This document shows positions 34,847-42,203 of a stretch of DNA of 64,000 nt, one piece after another. The notes beneath the pieces are model-generated. The model was not told the DNA's origin and ran no database searches. It worked only from the letters and a program-made list of their open reading frames with translations. This DNA comes from Sphingomonas sp. QA11 (lineage in GTDB: Bacteria > Pseudomonadota > Alphaproteobacteria > Sphingomonadales > Sphingomonadaceae), in assembly GCF_028473665.1 (NCBI RefSeq), contig NZ_CP098774.1, forward strand, positions 806,001-870,000, given 5' to 3'. How positions within the stretch are numbered: position 1 is the first letter of the stretch; the number at the start of each line of letters is the position of its first letter. Made by a program: the position numbers and the translations under genes.

Positions 34847-35101
34847 ATGGCGCGGGCGGAGAGCCTGCGCATCGTCCATCTCGACACGTTCGTCGCCGTC
34901 TATCACCGAACTTCCGGCATCACGCATCTGATTACCGCGCCCGCGCCCGAGATCCTCGCGACCCTGGGCGAGGCGGGCATGACGCTGGCTGCGCTGGCCG
35001 ACCGGCTCGCGGAGGATTATGATCTGGGGGATACGGATGCGGCGGCGCTGGCCGCACGGCTTGAGGAACTGGTCGCGGCCGGACTGGTGTCGGCGGCATG
35101 A
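34847..35101 (+). CDS. PqqD-like protein of the HPr-kinase-related (HPr-rel-A) system
   Basis: 84 residues, PqqD fold: short strands at the start (SLRIVHLDTFVAVYHRTSG) then a winged-helix-like helical part (LAALADRLAEDYDLGDTDAAALAARLEELVAAGLV). PqqD domains bind leader peptides of ribosomal peptides and present them to modifying enzymes. The next gene, an HprK-related kinase A, overlaps by 4 bases, which identifies this as the HPr-rel-A type. A GGAG lies about 11 bases upstream. Confidence 0.8.
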   Translation: MARAESLRIVHLDTFVAVYHRTSGITHLITAPAPEILATLGEAGMTLAALADRLAEDYDLGDTDAAALAARLEELVAAGLVSAA

Positions 35102-35958
35102 GGCATGTCTTCTCCGTCAGGATCGGGCCGGTGGGGTTCCGGATCGGTTCCGACTGGCGCGCCCCGATCGCGCAGATGGAATCGCTCTATGCGGATTATC
35201 CCAAGCCACATGACGGTGTGCCGGACTTCAATGTGCGCCTGTTCGCGGCACGGCCATGGCGGCGCGTCGTCCGTCCGGCGGTGATGATCGGCGGCGATTT
35301 CGTGCTGCCCGAGGCTGCGCCGCTGCCTTTGGCGCAGGGGCTGCTTGCGGCCGAGATGGGCATGAACCTCCAGATGGCGCTCGGCCAGCGGCGCTATCTG
35401 CTGCTCCACGCCTCGGTGGTCGAACGCGACGGACGAGCGCTGGTGATGACCGGCATTTCCGGCGCGGGGAAATCGACTCTGGCGGCCCTGCTCGGTCTGC
35501 GCGGCTGGCGGCTGATGGGCGACGAGTTCGCGCTGGCCGATCCCCGGACCGGGCTGATTCACGCCTTTCCGCGCCTGATCAGCCTGAAGAACGCGGCGAT
35601 CGGCGTGGTCGAGCAGGCGGCCCCCTCTGACAAGTTCGGCACGTTGCTTGCGGGAACGCCCAAGGGCGACATTCGGCATCTCGTCCCGAACGCTGCTGCA
35701 TTGGAGAATATGGATAGTCCCGCGGTCCCGGCGCTTGTCCTGTTTCCGCGCTTCGGCTTCGAGGCGGCGGACCGTCACGTCGCCCCGAGCGAGGTGTTCG
35801 TCCGGCTGACCCAGGCATCGACCAACTATGTAGCGATGGGGGAACGCGGCTTCGACGCCTTGACGCGGATCGTCACGACCGTCCCGGCGCGGGCGATCGA
35901 CTATCCCGACACCGACAGCGCCATCGCACAGGTCGAGGCGCTATGGGCGGCACTGTGA
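35098..35958 (+). CDS. HprK-related kinase A
   Basis: 286 residues. Resembles the catalytic half of HPr kinase/phosphorylase: P-loop GISGAGKST (119-127), preceded by LLLHASVVERDGRALVMT and followed by the acidic GDEFALAD (141-148), and a lysine-rich SLKN. The HPr-binding N-terminal domain of true HprK is missing and no ptsH/ptsI gene is nearby, so its phosphorylation target is probably not HPr. Overlaps both neighbours (4 and 16 bases), indicating one coupled operon. Confidence 0.85.
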   Translation: MRHVFSVRIGPVGFRIGSDWRAPIAQMESLYADYPKPHDGVPDFNVRLFAARPWRRVVRPAVMIGGDFVLPEAAPLPLAQGLLAAEMGMNLQMALGQRRYLLLHASVVERDGRALVMTGISGAGKSTLAALLGLRGWRLMGDEFALADPRTGLIHAFPRLISLKNAAIGVVEQAAPSDKFGTLLAGTPKGDIRHLVPNAAALENMDSPAVPALVLFPRFGFEAADRHVAPSEVFVRLTQASTNYVAMGERGFDALTRIVTTVPARAIDYPDTDSAIAQVEALWAAL

Positions 35959-36953
35959 CCGACGGCTGGCTGCTCGCCCGAGCATTGCGTATCCCTGGCA
36001 ATACGCTCGCGCTCGATGCGGCGGGCTGGACCGCGCTGATCGCGGCCGCGCGCGCCGAGCAGATGATCGGGACGCTGGCGCACCGGCTCGAAGGGCTGGC
36101 GGTACCGGGTGCCGTCGCTAGGCTCCTTGCCGATGCCCGCGCCTCCGCCGCGCAGGGGCGCATCGCTGCGTTATGGGAGGCGGAAGCAGCCCGGCGTGCG
36201 CTGGCGCCGCTTGGCATGCCGGTCGTGCTGCTCAAGGGCACCGCTTTCGTCGCGGCGGAGTTGAAAGCGGGGCAGGGGCGGTCGATCGGCGATCTCGACA
36301 TCCTCGTGCCGCGCGACGCCCTCGACTCGGTCGAGGCGGCTCTGCTCGCGGCGGGCTGGGAATGGGTGAAGCCCGATCCTTATGACGATGCCTATTATCG
36401 GCGCTGGATGCACGAACTGCCCCCGTTGATCCACCGCGAGCGCGACCGCATGATCGACGTGCACCACACCATCCTGCCGCTCACCGCACGGATCACGCCT
36501 GATGCCGCAGGTCTGCTGGCGAAGAGCATCGCGGTCGCGCCCGGGCTGCGTGCTCTCTCGCCGAACGACATGCTGGTCCATGCGGCCGCCCATCTGTTCG
36601 CCGACGGCGATCTCGCGGGCGGCATGCGCAATCTCTGGGACGTGCATTGCCTGGTCGCGGAGTTCGGCATTGCGGGACTGGCCGAGCGCGCCACGCATCA
36701 TGGACTGGCTCGAGAGATGTCGCGCGCTCTGCGTCTCGCGGCGGCGCTTTACGGTAACGGCGCAAGGCTCAAACCGGCCGACCATCTCTATCTCCGCCGC
36801 CTGACCGCGCGCGATGGCTGGGGCAGGGCGACTCGCCCTGTCACGCGACTCGCCTTCTATGTCCGCTCGCACTGGCTGCGCATGCCGCCGGCGATGCTGG
36901 CACGACATCTGTGGACCAAATGGCGCGGGGGACATCGGACGGGGAGCATTTAA
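35943..36953 (+). CDS. Nucleotidyltransferase-family protein of the HPr-rel-A cassette
   Basis: 336 residues. Uncharacterised nucleotidyltransferase superfamily (NTP_transf_5 type): LLKGTAFVA then GRSIGDLDILVPRD with the metal-binding pair Asp117-x-Asp119, a later IDVHHTIL (third acidic residue) and helices with LSPNDMLVHAAAHLF and NLWDVHCLV. Would transfer a nucleotide onto a protein, peptide or small molecule. Fourth gene of the cassette; overlaps the kinase gene by 16 bases. Confidence 0.8.
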   Translation: MGGTVTDGWLLARALRIPGNTLALDAAGWTALIAAARAEQMIGTLAHRLEGLAVPGAVARLLADARASAAQGRIAALWEAEAARRALAPLGMPVVLLKGTAFVAAELKAGQGRSIGDLDILVPRDALDSVEAALLAAGWEWVKPDPYDDAYYRRWMHELPPLIHRERDRMIDVHHTILPLTARITPDAAGLLAKSIAVAPGLRALSPNDMLVHAAAHLFADGDLAGGMRNLWDVHCLVAEFGIAGLAERATHHGLAREMSRALRLAAALYGNGARLKPADHLYLRRLTARDGWGRATRPVTRLAFYVRSHWLRMPPAMLARHLWTKWRGGHRTGSI

Positions 36954-37048
36954 GCTGCGGTTCATTCTTCATGGATGAAGTAACGGAAAAACCGATTGTT
37001 TCCTCGCGGGCGATACGTCAGCATCGGGTTCGGAAAAGAGGGGCGCGC

Positions 37049-37456
37049 ATGAAGAGAATCATCGTTGCGGCTTTGCTGCTTGGTCTGGCCGGGTGCTCCG
37101 CTGGCGAGGATATTCCCGTTGCCGAAAAAGCAGTGGGTCGGTTTCACGCAATGCTAGACAATGGCCAGAACGCCCAGATTTATCAGGCTTCCGCTGCCGA
37201 AATGAAGGCGGCGGCCACTGAACCCAAGCTGACGGCGCTGCTTGAGGCCGTCCACCGCAAGCTCGGCACGGTGAAGAAGGCGGAACGGAAGGGCTGGAAC
37301 GACCAGGTAAATACCGGCGGCCATTTCATCACCTTGAACTATGCCACGAGCTATATGCGGGGTGAGGCGATCGAGACCTTTGTCTACAAGATTGCCGATG
37401 GGCAGGCGAGGCTGGCCGGGTACAACATCAATTCTGCCGCAATGATGATCAACTGA
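37049..37456 (+). CDS. DUF4019-like small lipoprotein
   Basis: 135 residues. Lipoprotein signal MKRIIVAALLLGLAGC; mature domain with VAEKAVGRFHAMLDNGQNAQIY, KLGTVKKAERKGW and a C-terminal AGYNINSAAMM. Pattern agrees with DUF4019-type periplasmic proteins of unknown role. AGAGG lies about 8 bases upstream. Probably its own unit after the HPr-rel-A cassette. Confidence 0.75.
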   Translation: MKRIIVAALLLGLAGCSAGEDIPVAEKAVGRFHAMLDNGQNAQIYQASAAEMKAAATEPKLTALLEAVHRKLGTVKKAERKGWNDQVNTGGHFITLNYATSYMRGEAIETFVYKIADGQARLAGYNINSAAMMIN

Positions 37457-37486
37457 TAACGAATCGATAGTCGCGGCGCTCGACCG

Positions 37487-37840
37487 CTATCGCCGGAAGA
37501 TGCGACGGACCAGCGCGACGATAGACAGCACCACGATGACGCTGGCCGTGTCGGCTACCCAGTCCATGATGTCGCAGTCGCGGTGCAGCGAGGGAATCGA
37601 CTGCGCCACTTCGATCAGCGCGCCGAGGAAGGACAGCCGCTCGGCGATGCGTAGCAGCGGAACCTTTGCGTAGCCGATGGCGGCAAGCGCGGCGAGCACG
37701 CCGAATGCCAGCATATGTTCGAACTTGTCGCCGAACTGGTCGATCGGGGTGTGCGGGGGATGAGGCAGGACCGCCATGACGACCGCAAACAACAGAGCGG
37801 CCCAGAAGGCGGTCCTGGCCGCCAGCGTGCGATAGGTCAA
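37487..37840 (-). CDS. VanZ-like family membrane protein
   Basis: 117 residues, about four short membrane helices. VanZ-like pattern: DQFGDKFEHMLAFGVLAALA with the conserved K-x2-H-x5-G, IEVAQSIP and DIMDWVADT. Function unknown. Overlaps gph by 4 bases and is probably cotranscribed with it. Confidence 0.8.
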   Translation of the reverse strand: MTYRTLAARTAFWAALLFAVVMAVLPHPPHTPIDQFGDKFEHMLAFGVLAALAAIGYAKVPLLRIAERLSFLGALIEVAQSIPSLHRDCDIMDWVADTASVIVVLSIVALVRRIFRR

Positions 37841-38511
37841 ACGGACATGCCTTCGAGAGTAGGAATCAGCGAATCATAGTGATCGATTATCCGGTCCGCG
37901 CCTAGCTCCTCGACTGGCTGCAACAGGAAGCCGAAGCTGACGGCGATGCTCGGCACGCCGGCGTTCTTCGCCGCCATGACGTCATAGATCGAATCGCCGA
38001 CAAAGGCCGCACGGCCGCCGCCGAGCCGCCGGATCATCTCGTCGATCGGTGCACGATGCGGCTTGGCGAAGCCCTTGCCCATGGTGTCGCCGCCGATCAG
38101 CGTGTCGAACCGGTCGCGCAGGCCCAGCTCGCCCAGCAGCTTTTCCGCCAGCCCTTCGAACTTGTTGGTCACGATCGCCGTCTTCACGCCCATCGCCCTG
38201 AGCGCTTCGACCGCGGCGACCGCGCCGGGAAAGGGGCGGCTCTCCACCGCGATATGTGCCTCGTAATATCCGAGCAGCAGCTTGTAGAGCCGCCGGAATT
38301 CCTCCTCGGTGCAGCCGCCGGTCGCCGCCAGGGTGCGCTCCAGCATCACCTTGGCGCCTGCGCCGACCATCGGCTTGACCTGCTCGATCGTCAGCGGCTC
38401 TCGTCCGGCCTCGGCCAGCGTGTGGTTCACCGCCGCGCTCAGGTCCCCGATCGTGTCGAGGAAGGTCCCGTCCAGGTCGAAACCGACAATATCGAATGAA
38501 AATGTCGTCAT
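37837..38511 (-). CDS. gph: Phosphoglycolate phosphatase (HAD superfamily)
   Basis: 224 residues. HAD motif I GFDLDGTFLDT (nucleophile Asp and acid Asp), motif II IVTNKFEG, motif III KPHRAP and motif IV FVGDSIYDV, with an alpha-helical cap between I and II. Dephosphorylates 2-phosphoglycolate from DNA repair; related sugar phosphates are possible substrates. Divergent from glmU. Confidence 0.88.
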   Translation of the reverse strand: MTTFSFDIVGFDLDGTFLDTIGDLSAAVNHTLAEAGREPLTIEQVKPMVGAGAKVMLERTLAATGGCTEEEFRRLYKLLLGYYEAHIAVESRPFPGAVAAVEALRAMGVKTAIVTNKFEGLAEKLLGELGLRDRFDTLIGGDTMGKGFAKPHRAPIDEMIRRLGGGRAAFVGDSIYDVMAAKNAGVPSIAVSFGFLLQPVEELGADRIIDHYDSLIPTLEGMSV

Positions 38512-38629
38512 GGCATGTTCGCCTGCCAGCCGGGCTATGGAATTGGCAAGACAATCATGGCACTGCCTTTCCGTATCGGGACGTTTTTTCCGCTAGTCCC
38601 CGGCTCGATCGGAGTAGGTTTCAGGCACC

Positions 38630-39988
38630 GTGACCAATCGACCTGTCGCAGCGATCATCCTTGCCGCCGGCAAGGGCACGCGCATGAAATCCGACCTGCA
38701 CAAGGTGCTCCACCCGATCGCGGGGCGGCCCATGCTGCTTCACCTGATCGACAGTGTGTCGGCGCTGGAACCCGAACGCACCGTCGTGGTGACTGGCGCC
38801 GGGCGCGAGCAGGTCGAGGCAGCGGTGTCCCCGCTTGGCGTGATGACCGTCGTGCAGGGCGAACAGCTCGGCACCGGCCACGCGGTACACCAGGCCGAAG
38901 AGGCGATGGGCGGCTTCGTCGGTGATATCCTGATCCTTTATGGCGATGTGCCGCTTGTCACCAGCGCCACCATGGCGCGCATGCTGGAGCGCCTGCACGG
39001 TGTAGATAAGCCTGCCACGGTCGTGCTCGGTTTCCGCCCGGTCGATTCCGCTGCCTATGGCCGGGTGATCGCCGATGGCGACGGGCGTATCGTGAAGATG
39101 GTCGAATATAAGGATGCGACCCCCGGGGAACGCGCTGAGACGCTCTGCAACTCGGGCCTGATGGCGGTGCGCGGCGAGGATATGTTCGCGCTGCTCGCCC
39201 GGGTGGGCAATGATAACGCCGCCGGCGAATTCTACCTGCCCGATATCGTGATGCTCGCGGCCGAGGATGGCCGTTCTTCCGCAGTGATCGAGACCGATGC
39301 GGTCGAGGTCGCGGGCGTCAACAGCCGCGGCGAACTGGCGGTGGTGGAGGCGAGCTGGCAGCACGGTCGGCGCGCGCGCGCCATGGCTGAAGGGGCAACC
39401 CTGATCGCGCCCGAAACCGTGTGGTTCGCCTATGATACGCGGATCGGTCGCGACGTCGTGATCGAACCCAATGTCTTTTTCGGTCCCGGTGTCAGCGTGG
39501 CGGACGGCGCGGTGATCCACGGCTTCAGCCATGTCGAAGGCGCGACGGTCGGACCCAAGGCGGAGGTTGGTCCGTTTGCCCGCCTGCGCCCCGGCGCGGT
39601 GATGGGCGAGAAGGCGAAGGTCGGCAATTTCGTCGAGATGAAGAAGGCGGTGCTTGGCCCCGGTGCAAAGGCCAGCCACCTTACCTATCTGGGCGATGCG
39701 GAGGTCGGCGCGGGCGCGAACATCGGCGCTGGCACGATCACCTGCAATTATGATGGCTATTTCAAATACAGGACCGTGATCGGCGAGGGCGCCTTCATCG
39801 GATCGAACAGCGCCCTGGTCGCGCCGGTCACGATCGGCGCGGGGGCGATGGTCGCCGCCGGTTCGGTTATCACGAGGGACGTCGAGGCGGATGCGCTGGC
39901 GATCGCTCGGAGCAAGCAGGAGGCCAGGCCCGGCCGCGCCAGGCGCTTTCGCGACGTGATGGCGGCGGAGAAGGCCACGAAGAAATGA
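38630..39988 (+). CDS. glmU: Bifunctional N-acetylglucosamine-1-phosphate uridyltransferase / glucosamine-1-phosphate acetyltransferase
   Basis: 452 residues. Uridyltransferase domain: AIILAAGKGTRMKSDLHKVLHPIAGRPM, LYGDVPLV. C-terminal left-handed beta-helix with hexapeptide repeats (HGFSHVEGATVGPKAEVGPF) and the acetyltransferase region GAGTITCNYDG. Makes UDP-GlcNAc for peptidoglycan and lipopolysaccharide. Starts with GTG. Directly followed by glmS, which feeds it, after a repeat-bearing gap. Confidence 0.96.
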   Translation: MTNRPVAAIILAAGKGTRMKSDLHKVLHPIAGRPMLLHLIDSVSALEPERTVVVTGAGREQVEAAVSPLGVMTVVQGEQLGTGHAVHQAEEAMGGFVGDILILYGDVPLVTSATMARMLERLHGVDKPATVVLGFRPVDSAAYGRVIADGDGRIVKMVEYKDATPGERAETLCNSGLMAVRGEDMFALLARVGNDNAAGEFYLPDIVMLAAEDGRSSAVIETDAVEVAGVNSRGELAVVEASWQHGRRARAMAEGATLIAPETVWFAYDTRIGRDVVIEPNVFFGPGVSVADGAVIHGFSHVEGATVGPKAEVGPFARLRPGAVMGEKAKVGNFVEMKKAVLGPGAKASHLTYLGDAEVGAGANIGAGTITCNYDGYFKYRTVIGEGAFIGSNSALVAPVTIGAGAMVAAGSVITRDVEADALAIARSKQEARPGRARRFRDVMAAEKATKK

Positions 39989-39990
39989 TT

Positions 39991-40135
39991 TTCTCCCCTC
40001 CCTGAAGAGAGGGGCAGGGGGTGGGTAGCGAGCGCAGCGAGCCTTCCACCCTCACCGTAAAAAGCGCCGCCGGGGGTATCGAGCCTCTGGCGCCGCTGAC
40101 CCACCCCAAGCCCCTCCCTTCCAGGGAGGGGGGAG
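39991..40135. repeat. Inverted repeat pair in the glmU-glmS gap
   Basis: A left copy beginning CTCCCCTCCCTGAAGAGAGG and running through CAGGGGGTGGG (39993-40024) and an inverted copy CCACCCCAAGCCCCTCCC to GGGAGGGGGGAG (40101-40135) frame a short middle segment. Each end is itself a small hairpin. Same style as the element at 21905 but a different core. Confidence 0.7.
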
Positions 40136-40145
40136 ATTGCAAGCT

Positions 40146-41969
40146 ATGTGCGGTATCGTTGGAATTCTCGGCAAAGGCCCTGTTGCCGATCGGCTACTCG
40201 ACGGCCTCAAGCGTCTCGAATATCGCGGCTATGATTCAGCCGGCATCTGCACCGTGCATGACGGCGAGTTCGATCGTCGCCGCGCGCCGGGCAAGCTGAT
40301 CAATCTCGCCGCGGAGCTGGCGAAGGATCCGCTCCCGGGCGACAGCGGCATCGCGCATACCCGTTGGGCGACGCACGGCGCTCCGACCGTCGACAACGCT
40401 CATCCGCATATCGTCGGCGACGTGGTGCTGGTCCACAACGGCATCATCGAGAATTTCAAGCCGCTCCGTGACGAACTGATCGCCGAAGGGCGTGAGTTCA
40501 AAAGCCAGACCGACACCGAGGTTGTGGCTCACCTGATCGACCGCGAGCTTGCCCGCGGTTTTGCCCCGCGCGAGGCGGTGGCGAACGTGCTGCCGCGCCT
40601 CCATGGCGCCTTCGCGCTCGGCGTGATGTTCAAGTCCGAACCCGATCTTCTGATTGGCGCCCGGCTCGGTGCGCCGCTCACCGTCGGCTATGGCGATGGC
40701 GAGAATTATCTGGGCTCCGACGCGCTCGCGCTCGCGCCGCTGACTCAGCGTATCGCCTATCTCGAAGAGGGCGACTGGGCTGTCGTGAAGCGCGAGGGTA
40801 TCCAGGTTTATGATCGGGAGAATAATCCGGTCACGCGCCCCATCGTCAATTCCGGCGCCTCGGGCCAGTTGATGGACAAGGGCAACCACCGCCACTTCAT
40901 GCTCAAGGAGATTTACGAGCAGCCGGTGGTCGTGGCCCAGACCCTGCGCTCCTATCTCCGCCCGATCGAGGAAATGGTCGCGCTGCCCGACATGGAGTTC
41001 GACCTCGGTTCGGTCGAGCGAGTCGCCATCGTCGCCTGCGGCACTGCCTCCTATGTCGGCATGATCGGCAAATACTGGATCGAGCAGTTCGCCCGGGTCC
41101 AGGTCGAGGTCGATGTCGCGTCCGAGTTCCGCTACCGCGATCCCGTCCTCAGTCCCGACATGCTCGGCATCGTCATCTCGCAATCGGGCGAGACCGCCGA
41201 CACGCTGGCGGCGCTGCGCCACATGAAGGCGGCGGGTCTGACGACGGCGGGCATCATCAACGTGCCGACCAGCTCGATGGCGCGCGAGGTCGATCTGCTG
41301 CTGCCGACTCATGCCGGCCCGGAGATCGGCGTCGCCTCGACCAAGGCCTTCACCTGCCAGCTCGCCGTGATGGCCGCGCTCTCGATCAACCTCGCCCGCG
41401 CCAAGGGCAGGCTGACTCATGAGATGGAGCGCGAGATCGTTGCCCATCTGCGCGCGGTGCCGGAGGCGATGAATCATGCGCTCAGCCATGATGCTGAGAT
41501 CGAGGCGATGGCACCGAAGATCGCTGCCGCGCGCGACGTGCTTTATCTCGGCCGCGGCCCTGACTATCCGATGGCGCTGGAGGGTGCGCTGAAGCTCAAG
41601 GAAATCAGCTACATCCACGCCGAAGGCTATGCCTCGGGCGAGATGAAGCACGGCCCGATCGCCTTGATCGACGATCAGGTCCCGCTGATCGTCATCGCGC
41701 CCTCCGGCCCATTGTTCGACAAGACGGTGAGCAACATGCAGGAGGCGCAGGCGCGCGGCGCGCAGGTCGTGCTGATCTCCGATGCGGATGGCATCGCCCA
41801 GGCAGGCGAGAACACCATCGCCACGATCGAGATGCCCAAGGTCCACCCGCTGATCGCGCCTCTGGTCTATGCGGTGCCGGTGCAGCTGCTGGCGTACCAT
41901 GTCGCCGTGGCCAAGGGCACTGATGTCGACCAGCCGCGCAACCTGGCGAAGTCGGTGACGGTCGAATAG
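40146..41969 (+). CDS. glmS: Glucosamine-fructose-6-phosphate aminotransferase GlmS
   Basis: 607 residues. The start at 40146 is forced by chemistry: Cys2 of MCGIVGIL becomes the N-terminal nucleophile of the glutaminase domain. That domain has LEYRGYDSAGI, HTRWATHG and HNGIIENF. Two SIS domains follow (ACGTASYVG, SQSGETADTLAAL, STKAFTCQ, KHGPIALI, with the C-terminal DQPRNLAKSVTVE). Makes glucosamine-6-phosphate for the amino-sugar pathway completed by GlmU. Confidence 0.97.
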   Translation: MCGIVGILGKGPVADRLLDGLKRLEYRGYDSAGICTVHDGEFDRRRAPGKLINLAAELAKDPLPGDSGIAHTRWATHGAPTVDNAHPHIVGDVVLVHNGIIENFKPLRDELIAEGREFKSQTDTEVVAHLIDRELARGFAPREAVANVLPRLHGAFALGVMFKSEPDLLIGARLGAPLTVGYGDGENYLGSDALALAPLTQRIAYLEEGDWAVVKREGIQVYDRENNPVTRPIVNSGASGQLMDKGNHRHFMLKEIYEQPVVVAQTLRSYLRPIEEMVALPDMEFDLGSVERVAIVACGTASYVGMIGKYWIEQFARVQVEVDVASEFRYRDPVLSPDMLGIVISQSGETADTLAALRHMKAAGLTTAGIINVPTSSMAREVDLLLPTHAGPEIGVASTKAFTCQLAVMAALSINLARAKGRLTHEMEREIVAHLRAVPEAMNHALSHDAEIEAMAPKIAAARDVLYLGRGPDYPMALEGALKLKEISYIHAEGYASGEMKHGPIALIDDQVPLIVIAPSGPLFDKTVSNMQEAQARGAQVVLISDADGIAQAGENTIATIEMPKVHPLIAPLVYAVPVQLLAYHVAVAKGTDVDQPRNLAKSVTVE

Positions 41970-42020
41970 CTGCTCTCGTCTCGAGAGGATTTGGGCGAAT
42001 CCACTGCTTCCCCTCCCCTG

Positions 42021-42121
42021 CTTCCCGGCGAAGGCCGGGGTCCAGTGGGGAGACGCCTTTGGATAGGGTTGCGCGTCGTTACATCGACTTTCCTGACTGG
42101 ACCCCGGCCTTCGCCGGGGAA
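42021..42121. repeat. Long inverted repeat (sphingomonad REP-like) after glmS
   Basis: Arms of about 26 bases (42021-42046 and 42096-42121), identical when inverted except for one extra G, separated by 49 bases. Core GGCGAAGGCCGGGGTCCAGT and its complement. A 26-base stem would also end transcription of glmS and of the convergent radical SAM gene. Confidence 0.8.
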
Positions 42122-42203
42122 GGTAGAAGACAGGCCTCGAATAACCTCGGCGGCGGTTACAGCGACGCGCCGGCACAGCCCCCGCTGGCGCTGTCGATTA
42201 GGT

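Noticed and set aside
39991..40145. glmS ribozyme or small-RNA target before glmS
   Set aside because: The gap is filled by an inverted repeat; no ribozyme core is visible and this class is found mainly in Firmicutes.
40236..42176. 646-codon open frame on the minus strand opposite glmS
   Set aside because: glmS on the other strand is unmistakable; the antisense frame is a His/Arg/Gly-rich shadow produced by high GC.
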